From Willaertia magna (taxonomy: Eukaryota > Heterolobosea > Eutetramitea > Acrasida > Naegleriidae), in the NCBI GenBank assembly GCA_902984215.1, contig CADWAF010000322.1, forward strand, positions 1 to 12,023: 12,023 bases of DNA. The letters are read 5' to 3'. Each line of letters starts with the position of its first letter. Positions within the stretch are counted from its first letter, which is position 1. Under the pieces are notes generated by a model. The model did not search any database, had not been told where the DNA came from, and saw only the letters and a list, made by a program, of their open reading frames with translations. The translations under genes and the position numbers were made by a program. Positions 1 through 6,600 of the stretch are shown here, piece by piece.

Positions 1-3
1 TAA

Positions 4-13
4 TTTGGGCGCC
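4..13. promoter_or_regulatory. GC-rich E2F-like motif upstream of MOK
   Basis: The sequence TTTGGGCGCC stands out in AT-rich flanking DNA, about 50 nt before the MOK start codon. It is a near match, not an exact one, to the E2F/DP consensus TTTSSCGC. Better matches lie upstream of two other gene pairs in this window (2211-2224 and 6545-6552), which is the main reason to list it. Binding is inferred. The remaining upstream bases (14-63) show nothing else recognisable. Confidence 0.25.
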
Positions 14-63
14 ATGCTAAATTTACAATAATAGCACTGATTTCAAAAATCTCTCATTAAAAA

Positions 64-1632
64 ATGAGTCTGTACGATACATTAACCCTGCCTGAAGTAG
101 TTTCAAATAACAATAATAACAACCCTTCTACTTCCAACAATAGCATTAATAACAATACTATGAATTCTTCCTTATTAACCAATAACAGTTTCGATTCCCT
201 TAATACTAACATAACAACAAATAATAACTGTATAGATATGAATAATATAATGATGATTGGTAGTGAACCACAAGAAGAAGAAATACCAGATGATACTTTT
301 AATCAACACTATTTTGAAATAATGTTACAACAACGTAACTATAAAGTAATAAGAGTAAGAGGTGAAGGTACATTTAGTAAAGTTTTAGAAGCAAAACATT
401 TAAAAACAAATCAAAGAGTTGCAATTAAATGTATGAAAAGTAAATTCAAAGATAAAGATAAAGTTAATAGATTAAGAGAAATTCAAGCCTTAAAATTATT
501 ATCACCAAATGAAAATATTATTACCTTAATAGAAGTAATTTATGATTCTAAATATGGATATTTAGCATTAGTATTTGAATTAATGGAATATAATATTTAT
601 GAAGTAATTAAAAAGAGAAAGAAATATTTTAATGAATATCAAATGAAATATTATATGTATCAAATATTAAAGGGAATTGAACATATGCATAAACATAATA
701 TATTTCATAGAGATATTAAACCTGAAAATATTTTAGTAAATAAAAATTTAATAAATAATATAAATAATTTAGAAAATGAAATTATGTATCCAATAATTAA
801 ATTAGCTGATTTTGGTAGTTGTCAAGGAACTAAAAGTAAAAAACCATATACTGAATATATTAGTACTAGATGGTATAGAGCACCTGAATGTTTATTAACT
901 GATGGTTTTTATGATTGTAAAATGGATTTATGGTCAATTGGTTGTGTAATGTATGAAATGATTACTTTTGAACCACTATTTCCAGGTGAGAATGAATTAG
1001 ATCAAATACATTTAATTCATAAAGTTATTGGTACTCCAAATGAAGAGATTTTAAATAAATTTAGAAAACATGCTAGTAGATATTTATTGAATGGAAAATT
1101 TCCTAAAAGATTAGGGAAAGGATTAAAATCTTTAATTCCAAATGTTTCTAAGGATTGTTTAGATTTATTAACGAAATTATTAACTTATAATCCAGATGAA
1201 AGAATAACTGCAGCTAAGGCTTTAAAACATGCTTTCTTTAAGGAAATTGATCCAACCATTGGTTTTAATAATAGTGGTAATATAACAACAACTATTCCTA
1301 ATGCTATGCCTCATAGTAGTGGTAGTAGTAATAATAGTGTTGTTGGTACATTACCTAGTACGATAAATAATAATAATATAACTGCAACAGGGATGAATAA
1401 TACAACAATCACTCCCTCACTGTTAAGTCCCTCCATGTATAGTGGTCATAACAGTAATGGTACTTCTAATAATAATAGTGGTGGAGTATTATTACCAACA
1501 ATATTTCATACAAATAATAATCATTTAAAACAAAAGAAAAAGATAAAAACGATAAATGTTGGACCATATGTAAATGATAAGCCACCACCTTTACAAAAGA
1601 AAGTTCACTATATGATTACAACAAATATATAA
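64..1632 (+). CDS. MOK: MOK-type ciliary Ser/Thr protein kinase (RCK/MAPK-related)
   Basis: This is a protein kinase of the MOK branch of the RCK (MAK/ICK/MOK) family. Those kinases phosphorylate Ser/Thr and are linked in animals and algae to cilium length and intraflagellar transport. Of 522 residues, about 93-392 form a complete kinase domain. Visible motifs are the glycine loop GEGTFSKV (100-107, third Gly replaced by Ser), VAIK with Lys122, helix-C Glu139, HRDIKPEN (215-222, catalytic Asp217), DFG (249-251), a MAPK-like TEY activation motif (263-265) and APE (273-275). All catalytic residues are present, so it should be active. The stretch PYTEYISTRWYRAPECLL and the later PLFPG-NELDQI strongly match MOK as I recall it. 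A short Asn-rich insert separates HRD from DFG. An Asn/Ser/Thr-rich head (1-90) and tail (about 400-490) are probably disordered, and the last 35 residues are basic and proline-containing. The start is the first in-frame ATG, after an A-run. No intron is evident. It converges on MPC2, with 30 nt between stops. Confidence 0.9.
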   Translation: MSLYDTLTLPEVVSNNNNNNPSTSNNSINNNTMNSSLLTNNSFDSLNTNITTNNNCIDMNNIMMIGSEPQEEEIPDDTFNQHYFEIMLQQRNYKVIRVRGEGTFSKVLEAKHLKTNQRVAIKCMKSKFKDKDKVNRLREIQALKLLSPNENIITLIEVIYDSKYGYLALVFELMEYNIYEVIKKRKKYFNEYQMKYYMYQILKGIEHMHKHNIFHRDIKPENILVNKNLINNINNLENEIMYPIIKLADFGSCQGTKSKKPYTEYISTRWYRAPECLLTDGFYDCKMDLWSIGCVMYEMITFEPLFPGENELDQIHLIHKVIGTPNEEILNKFRKHASRYLLNGKFPKRLGKGLKSLIPNVSKDCLDLLTKLLTYNPDERITAAKALKHAFFKEIDPTIGFNNSGNITTTIPNAMPHSSGSSNNSVVGTLPSTINNNNITATGMNNTTITPSLLSPSMYSGHNSNGTSNNNSGGVLLPTIFHTNNNHLKQKKKIKTINVGPYVNDKPPPLQKKVHYMITTNI

Positions 1633-1662
1633 AAAAAAAATTTATTATTGTAAATGTAATAA

Positions 1663-2086
1663 TTAATCATATAATTTACCAGTATAATAATATTTTCTTC
1701 CAATTTGATATAAACCAGTACAACCAACAAAGAAATTAACAGCAAATAATCCCCAATTTTTTGGAATAATTTGTGTGCTATATCTAGACCAAATAAAACC
1801 TGTAACCATTAATGCTAAATTTTGATTAGTTGAAACTAATTCTGGAGCTTTACGTAAATCACTTATACCTGCAATAACTAATCCCCATTTAAATAAAGGA
1901 GCCCAGAAATGTACTATTATTATTGTTTAGATTTAATGATCAAAAAGTAATGATCAAATCATTTTGCGATTTGTTTAATGAAAATAAATTCAAAATGATG
2001 ATGATGATTTAAAAAAACATACCAGTTTTAATTCCAGCTTCTCCGTGTAACAACTTGTGTCTAAAGGAAGCAAATCTAGTGGCCAT
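1663..2086 (-). CDS. MPC2: Mitochondrial pyruvate carrier subunit, MPC2 type (two exons)
   Basis: This is a subunit of the inner-membrane heterodimeric carrier that brings cytosolic pyruvate into mitochondria. I found it by reading the minus strand by eye. Exon 1 is 2086-2023 and encodes 21 residues starting MATRFASFRHK; exon 2 is 1913-1663, ending in TAA. Splicing out 2022-1914 (GTATG...TAG, phase 1) creates a Val codon and restores the family motif KTVHFWAP-FKWGLV. The joined product has 104 residues. Further MPC2 hallmarks are GFIWSRYS, IIPKNWGLFAVNFFVG and a C-terminal Tyr/Lys-rich tail. The hydrophobic stretches fit the family's two to three membrane segments, and no cleavable presequence is needed in this family. 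The length is a little short compared with human or yeast MPC2 but the core is complete. The MPC1-type partner must be elsewhere. The gene is divergent from the PTB homologue and convergent with MOK. Identity is secure; exact exon borders are inferred but fully frame-consistent. Confidence 0.9.
1914..2022 (-). other. Spliceosomal intron of MPC2 (109 nt, GT-AG, phase 1)
   Basis: On the minus strand the intron begins GTATGTTTTT and ends AATAATAATAG. A TCTAAAC stretch about 17 nt before the acceptor could be the branch point. It interrupts the codon between KT and HFWAP in the most conserved part of the N-terminus. Inside it, TAATGATCAAA occurs twice on the plus strand. It is the only intron I can support in the window; the other protein genes read through as single exons. 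Confidence 0.85.
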
Positions 2087-2210
2087 CTTCTGATATATTT
2101 TTTCGCTTTATTTCTTAATGGAAAGTCGCAAAAAACCACAAAACCGCGCAATGTACAAACACCAATGAATTTTGTATTGTTCTTTCCACAATAGCTACGG
2201 AAATGAAAAA

Positions 2211-2224
2211 TTTGGGCGGGAAAT
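2211..2224. promoter_or_regulatory. E2F-like motif TTTGGGCGGGAAAT
   Basis: On the minus strand positions 2223-2216 read TTTCCCGC, an exact match to the E2F/DP consensus TTTSSCGC. The motif lies 125 nt upstream of the MPC2 start and about 480 nt upstream of the PTB start, in DNA otherwise very poor in G and C. E2F-type factors are widespread in eukaryotes and drive S-phase genes. Which gene it would serve, and whether it is bound, cannot be told from sequence. Confidence 0.4.
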
Positions 2225-2287
2225 ATGTTTGTTGTGCATTTTCAACAACCATTTAAAAAAAAAATTTGAAAGAAAAAAAAAATACCA

Positions 2288-2412
2288 TTTCCGTCCGTCC
2301 ATCCTGCTCTACTTTTCCTACTACACCTTCACCACTACTACTTTCTATTCCTATACAACCTATACAACTACTACACCTTCAATATTTTTCTTCTTCTTCT
2401 TCTTCTTCTTTT
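2288..2412 (+). repeat. Pyrimidine-rich repeat tract upstream of the PTB homologue
   Basis: On the plus (PTB-sense) strand this stretch is almost free of G. It contains a 14-nt direct repeat CTACTACACCTTCA (2318-2331 and 2368-2381), a tandem CTATACAAC duplication (2351-2359 and 2360-2368) and a microsatellite (TTC)7 at 2388-2408 that runs into more T/C. A further (ATTC)4 lies at 2475-2490. If transcribed, the TTC array gives overlapping UCUU/CUUCU motifs, the preferred RNA targets of PTB proteins. The repeats are read directly; their role is inference. Confidence 0.7.
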
Positions 2413-2705
2413 CATTTGCTAAGTAACTTTTCCACAACCCACTACTTGCTTTATAAACAAAATAACTACCCTGAATTCATTCATTCATTCAATTTTTAAC
2501 TTTCTCATTATATCCCCTAGCTTTTTTTATTTTTACCAACAATTCTTTATCTTACTAATTTTTCTCCTCCGAAATTATTTCTCATTTTAACTAACAATAA
2601 TAACTATACATTACTTTCTAAAGTTATAAAATCAATATTACTAGTAAAATTATTAATAATATACAAATTATAATAATACTTTATTTTTAACAAATTAAAC
2701 ACTTT

Positions 2706-5279
2706 ATGAACAATAATAATCACTCTAACGTTGTTCAACAACAACAACCATTAAAAGAACAACAATCTTTAAATAATACATCTAGTTCATTATCAAATAA
2801 TAATTCTACTATTATTGCATCACCTAGAACTAGCATTAAAATATCTAATTCTCCTAGAACAATTTCATCTTCTCCAACAACAATAACTAATAATACAACA
2901 ACAACTAATACAACAACAATTATAACTGATAATAATAATACAAAAGTAATAACAACCACTACTACTCCTTCACCTAGAATAATTTCTACTCCTTCAACTA
3001 CTAGTTCAAACAATTCTATGAATAATAATAATAATAATAATATGAAACCATCTAAAGTAATACATTTTAGGAAAATACCATCAGATACAACACAAAATGA
3101 TATTTTATTAACATGTCAATCATTTGGTACAATTACAAATATTTTATTATTAAAAAATAATCAAGCATTAGTACAATATTCTAATTTACAAGAATCTATT
3201 AATTTTATTAATTCTATTAATAATAATAGTAATGATAATAATAATAGAAATAATAATGGATGTATTATAAAAGGAAATAGAGTATATGTTAATTATAGTA
3301 GTCATCAAGAATTATCTAAAGGACAAATTATTTTAAATGATGAACCAAATCATATTTTATTAATTACAATAATGTTAAATAATACATCTAAAAATGGTAA
3401 TTTAAATACATCTAAAGATAATAATAAAAATATTACAATAGATCAATTAATAAATATATTTAATTATGATAATAAATATATAATTGATAAAATTGTAATG
3501 TTTAATAAAACTTTAGGATTACAAATATTAATACAATATAGAAATTTAGAAGATGCAATTAAAATTAAAAATTTATTAAATGGAAAATTAATTTTAAATT
3601 ATTTATGTTTTATTCAATTTTCAAATTTAAAAGATTTAACTGTACATCAAAATAGTGATAGAGCTAGAGATTTTACTAATAATGGTAATTCTAATAATAA
3701 TACTACTATTAATGGAAATACTAATGGAAATGCTAATGGAAATGGTACTGTTAATAATGGTAAAGTTATTGTGATGCAAAATAATAGTTTATTAAATAAT
3801 ACAGTAATTGTAGAAAAACAATTACAGAATGGAGTTAATAGTCAAAATGGTAATAATACTTCTACTAATAACAATAGTACTGTAGATAATAATAATGGTA
3901 ATCATTCTACTACAAATACTACTACTACTACTAATAATACTAATAATAATGGTAATAGTAGTAATGTTACTAATAATAATGTATCAACACCATTACTTCA
4001 ACAACATGGTATTCCATATAGACCATCAATGATTGGTAGTTTATTTACAGTTCCTAGTTTTTCATTAAGTAATAATCACAATACAAATAATAATAATACA
4101 ACAATTCCATCCAATCATCATACATTACAATATTTTCCATTTATAGAAACTACAGGTAATCATCATAATACTTTATTTTATATGAATCATCCAACTACAG
4201 CTACTACTAATTTAAATGGAAATAATACTCCTGCACATCCATATTTACATCATATTAATCCACATCATATTAATTCATTTGTAGTTCATCCACAACAACA
4301 AGTTCATCATCATGGATTGCAACAACAACAATATAGTGTAATGCAACCTAATAATACTATTCATTCATCTACTATTATTACTAAACCAATATCATCATCA
4401 AATAATAATAATAATACAGTTAATAATAATAATAGTACTACTGCAAATAATAATACTAGTCCAAGATTATTATCTATGGAATCAAATGGTAGTACAACTA
4501 GTAGTAGTAATAGTAATAATAGTTCACCAACAACGACAAGTAATTGTTCAAATAATACAAGCACTACACCAACAACAATAACTACTATAAATAATAATAA
4601 TCCATCAGTATTAAATGAATTAGAAGATAATAATGGAATAGATAATAAGAATGATAAAACAGTATTATTAGTATCTAATTTTAATGATAAGAAAATGAAT
4701 ATAGATTTATTATTTAATTTATTTTCATGTTATGGATATATTTATAGAATTAAAATATTTAAAACAAAACCAGATCATGCATTAATTCAAATGGCAACAC
4801 ATAAACAAGCATCTAATGCAATTACTTCTTTAAAAGGATTACAAATATTTGGTAAAACATTAAGTGTTAATTTTTCTAAACATTCATTTATTAATAATAA
4901 TAATTCATCTAAAAATGATCATTATTTAAAAGAATTTACTAAAAATAATAATAGATTTCCTAAAATAGTAAATAATAATCAATTATTAAAACATAAATTA
5001 TATATGTGTCATCCAACAAATACTTTACACATTTCAAATATTACTTTAAATGAAGAAATAGAAAATGAAAATGAATTATTAGATTTAATTAAAAAACAAT
5101 TTGAAGTATTTGGTTCAATTGAAAATATTAAATTATTTAAATTTAATGATAAACCAATGATTTTAATTAAATTTAAAACAATTACTTCAGCTGCAGAAGC
5201 ATTATCTACTTTACATAATTATTTATTTTTAGGTAAACATATGAAGGTAGCATTTTCTTTAAATCAAATGATGAAATAA
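2706..5279 (+). CDS. PTB: Polypyrimidine-tract-binding protein (PTB/hnRNP I) homologue, four RRMs
   Basis: This is an RNA-binding protein of the PTB family, which binds CU-rich RNA and controls alternative splicing, mRNA stability and translation in nucleus and cytoplasm. Of 857 residues, four RRMs can be placed. RRM1 is at about 116-199 (PSKVIHFRKIPSD, ending NYSSHQEL, like the PTB IQFSNHKEL). RRM2 is at about 216-307, followed by FSNLKDL and DRARDF (318-323), as in PTB. RRM3 is at about 651-726 (VLLVSNF ... VNFSKH). RRM4 is at about 771-852 (TLHISNI ... MKVAFS). The order and spacing of RRM3-RRM4 match the family. It is longer than animal PTB (about 530 residues) because of an Asn/Ser/Thr-rich head (1-112) and a linker of about 325 residues between RRM2 and RRM3, rich in Asn, Thr, Ser, His and Gln. 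RRM2 is also expanded by Asn-rich insertion. A phase-separating role for the linker is inference. The start is the first in-frame ATG, after an A/T leader. AATAAA at 5291-5296 could direct polyadenylation. Confidence 0.9.
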   Translation: MNNNNHSNVVQQQQPLKEQQSLNNTSSSLSNNNSTIIASPRTSIKISNSPRTISSSPTTITNNTTTTNTTTIITDNNNTKVITTTTTPSPRIISTPSTTSSNNSMNNNNNNNMKPSKVIHFRKIPSDTTQNDILLTCQSFGTITNILLLKNNQALVQYSNLQESINFINSINNNSNDNNNRNNNGCIIKGNRVYVNYSSHQELSKGQIILNDEPNHILLITIMLNNTSKNGNLNTSKDNNKNITIDQLINIFNYDNKYIIDKIVMFNKTLGLQILIQYRNLEDAIKIKNLLNGKLILNYLCFIQFSNLKDLTVHQNSDRARDFTNNGNSNNNTTINGNTNGNANGNGTVNNGKVIVMQNNSLLNNTVIVEKQLQNGVNSQNGNNTSTNNNSTVDNNNGNHSTTNTTTTTNNTNNNGNSSNVTNNNVSTPLLQQHGIPYRPSMIGSLFTVPSFSLSNNHNTNNNNTTIPSNHHTLQYFPFIETTGNHHNTLFYMNHPTTATTNLNGNNTPAHPYLHHINPHHINSFVVHPQQQVHHHGLQQQQYSVMQPNNTIHSSTIITKPISSSNNNNNTVNNNNSTTANNNTSPRLLSMESNGSTTSSSNSNNSSPTTTSNCSNNTSTTPTTITTINNNNPSVLNELEDNNGIDNKNDKTVLLVSNFNDKKMNIDLLFNLFSCYGYIYRIKIFKTKPDHALIQMATHKQASNAITSLKGLQIFGKTLSVNFSKHSFINNNNSSKNDHYLKEFTKNNNRFPKIVNNNQLLKHKLYMCHPTNTLHISNITLNEEIENENELLDLIKKQFEVFGSIENIKLFKFNDKPMILIKFKTITSAAEALSTLHNYLFLGKHMKVAFSLNQMMK

Positions 5280-5281
5280 TT

Positions 5282-5926
5282 TTATTTGGTAATAAATTTT
5301 TTTCTAACAAATTTAGTATAATGATCATCAAATATTTCTAATTTTGAATATTTACCATATTCTCTATTTTCACTATTACTATCCATTTTATTATCAAATA
5401 GATTTGGTAATATTATATTGTTTTTATCTTTTTGTTCTTTATGTTTCTTTTTCTTTTTTGTTTCTTGTAAATTTACAATGGTATAAGGATTTAAAGTATA
5501 ATTCTTTCTTTCTAATAGATCTTCATTATGTTCTTCAATTTTATTTGGATTAATTTTATTTGGTGGTAAAGTATATCTATAATACTCTTCCATCTTTGTC
5601 TTTTTTGGAGGCATTTCTTTTCTATTTACTTTATTAGGGGGTTGAGGCAGTAAATTATCTTTATAGTTTATGATTTGATTATAGTTATCATGATTATTAG
5701 AATAGTTAGAGGTCGTTAATTTTTCATTTATCATTTCTTTTGCTCTTGTTTCTAGTAGTTTATGTTTTTCATCTACTAAAAAATCAAATTGTTTATTCCA
5801 ATGGTTTCTTGTTCCTAATTCATTCTTTATAACAGTTCTCCATATACAATCATGATTAACTAATTCACTATTGGCTACTTCTTTCCATTTCATACCAAAA
5901 GTTCCCTTTTCCTTGTTATTGGACAT
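5282..5926 (-). CDS. CIMIP1: CIMIP1/LLC1 (C20orf85)-like ciliary microtubule inner protein
   Basis: The 214-residue product has an N-terminal block, about 21-52 (VNHDCIWRTVIKNE ... NHWNKQFDFL), that resembles the N-terminal block of human C20orf85/CIMIP1 (DEIWKYRLKAE ... NWGFL). A second segment at about 106-127 (PPKKTKMEEYYRYTLPP) resembles its proline/tyrosine region. That family comprises small proteins found in the lumen of ciliary doublet microtubules. The rest is Lys/Asn/Glu-rich, with KKKKKHKEQKDK near residue 160, and there is no signal peptide or membrane segment. It is longer than the human protein (137 residues). The stop lies only 2 nt from the PTB stop on the opposite strand. The MORN-repeat gene upstream has the same orientation, 148 nt away. 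Family assignment is from memory of motifs and is moderately secure; a lineage-specific protein with chance resemblance remains possible. Confidence 0.6.
   Translation of the reverse strand: MSNNKEKGTFGMKWKEVANSELVNHDCIWRTVIKNELGTRNHWNKQFDFLVDEKHKLLETRAKEMINEKLTTSNYSNNHDNYNQIINYKDNLLPQPPNKVNRKEMPPKKTKMEEYYRYTLPPNKINPNKIEEHNEDLLERKNYTLNPYTIVNLQETKKKKKHKEQKDKNNIILPNLFDNKMDSNSENREYGKYSKLEIFDDHYTKFVRKKFITK
5291..5296 (+). terminator. Candidate polyadenylation signal of the PTB gene, inside the opposing gene
   Basis: AATAAA lies 12 nt after the PTB stop codon and within the last codons of the CIMIP1-like gene on the other strand. AATAAA is common by chance in DNA this AT-rich, so position is the only support. 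If used, cleavage would fall inside the neighbour's coding region and the two mRNAs would overlap as antisense. Confidence 0.3.
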
Positions 5927-6004
5927 TTTTTTTTATAAATTTAAAATCGTAAATTTATTTAATTACTGTACATAAAAAAGAGAGGCATTTTCATTTTGGG
6001 GATT

Positions 6005-6031
6005 AATTAGTATCTCAATCAAATACTAATT
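6005..6031. other. Hairpin in the spacer between MORN and CIMIP1-like genes
   Basis: A perfect 9-bp inverted repeat, AATTAGTAT (6005-6013) and ATACTAATT (6023-6031), encloses a 9-nt loop. It is nested in a wider pair GAGGCA (5982-5987) and TGCCTC (6044-6049), whose G+C content is unusual for this spacer. The structure sits between the stop of the MORN gene and the start of the CIMIP1-like gene. It could be a 3'-end or promoter element; no RNA family is recognised. Confidence 0.35.
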
Positions 6032-6074
6032 TAAGTTTGATGCTGCCTCACTGGTTAGTTTTCTAGTAAATATT

Positions 6075-6542
6075 CTAGTTAATTTCTCTTTCTAATTGTT
6101 CTCCTTTCCCATTATAAAAGTAACCTATCCAAACAATACCATCTGGAGAAGTATATCTACCCTTACCATGCATTCTGTTATTAACCCATTCTCCTTCATA
6201 TTTTGTAATTTTATCGGGAAAAGTATAAACTCCAAAACCTTCCATTTTTCCCTTAACAAAATTACCTTCATAACTACAACCATTACTCCATATCATTTTA
6301 CCTTTTCCATTAACAACATCTTGTTCAAATTCACCTTCATAAACATTTAATCCATCTTTATAAACACCCTCTCCATGTTTTACTTTTTGCATTGTTTCTT
6401 CGTTTAATATCCATCCTCCTTTATAAGATACATTTTCATTAAATACAAACTCTCCTACTCCTTGCCTCTCTTCCTCAGGAATATTTTCCTTCTTTCCAGT
6501 CTTGCTAGCACTTGATGTTTCTGTCTTTTTTTTTGTAGACAT
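6075..6542 (-). CDS. Small MORN-repeat protein, MORN2-like
   Basis: The 155-residue protein is built of MORN repeats (membrane occupation and recognition nexus: YxGxW/F...GxGxxxxxxG). Repeats start at Tyr40 (YKGGW, with a longer insert before HGEGVY), Tyr68 (YEGEF), Tyr91 (YEGNF), Tyr115 (YEGEW) and a degenerate one at Trp138 (WIGYF). Residues 1-27 are a Lys/Ser/Thr/Glu-rich, probably disordered tail. The last repeats, with RYTSPDGIVWIGYF, resemble the C-terminal part of animal MORN2 (EGEYTDIQGLEWSGNF). MORN proteins act as scaffolds at membranes and the cytoskeleton, and several are axonemal. The start ATG lies next to a GCGGGAAAAA stretch; no earlier in-frame ATG is apparent. It is divergent from the PP1 inhibitor gene. 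MORN membership is certain; the MORN2 subfamily is moderately supported. Confidence 0.85.
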   Translation of the reverse strand: MSTKKKTETSSASKTGKKENIPEEERQGVGEFVFNENVSYKGGWILNEETMQKVKHGEGVYKDGLNVYEGEFEQDVVNGKGKMIWSNGCSYEGNFVKGKMEGFGVYTFPDKITKYEGEWVNNRMHGKGRYTSPDGIVWIGYFYNGKGEQLEREIN

Positions 6543-6600
6543 TTTTTCCCGCTAAATTTCATTAAGATTTTTCAAAATCAAAAATAGAACTTTAAAAAAA
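6543..6600. promoter_or_regulatory. 58-nt bidirectional start region with E2F-like site
   Basis: Only 58 nt separate the divergent MORN and PPP1R2-like start codons, so both promoters or leaders must share this space or overlap coding sequence. It contains TTTCCCGC at 6545-6552, an exact match to TTTSSCGC, ending 10 nt before the MORN ATG. The rest is A-rich up to AAAAAAATGG at the inhibitor start. No TATA-like element is distinguishable in such AT-rich DNA. Confidence 0.45.

Larger units (their letters stand above)
2087..2705. promoter_or_regulatory. Divergent intergenic region between MPC2 and the PTB homologue
   Basis: This 619-nt stretch lies between two divergent starts and must hold both promoters. 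The MPC2-proximal part (about 2100-2225) has GC-rich islets, CCGCGCAA at 2144-2151 and TTTGGGCGGGAAAT at 2211-2224. The second half is G-poor and C/T-rich on the plus strand, with short repeats (see the separate entry). From about 2580 to the PTB ATG it is A/T-rich and looks like an ordinary leader. ATG-initiated reading frames in it (for example from 2172 and 2266) translate to low-complexity peptides and are not credible genes. Confidence 0.6.

Noticed and set aside
2172..2499. Two overlapping ATG frames upstream of the PTB gene.
   Set aside because: They translate to Phe/Thr/Ser-rich low-complexity peptides created by the TTC and C/T repeats. At most they are upstream ORFs if the leader extends that far.
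2735..3013. Minus-strand frame inside the PTB N-terminus.
   Set aside because: It is a Val/Leu-rich antisense reading of Asn/Thr codon repeats. The sense frame has clear RRM homology.
4361..4564. Minus-strand Leu/Val-rich frame that looks like a membrane segment.
   Set aside because: It is antisense of AAT/ACT-rich codons in the PTB linker, an artefact of repeat composition.
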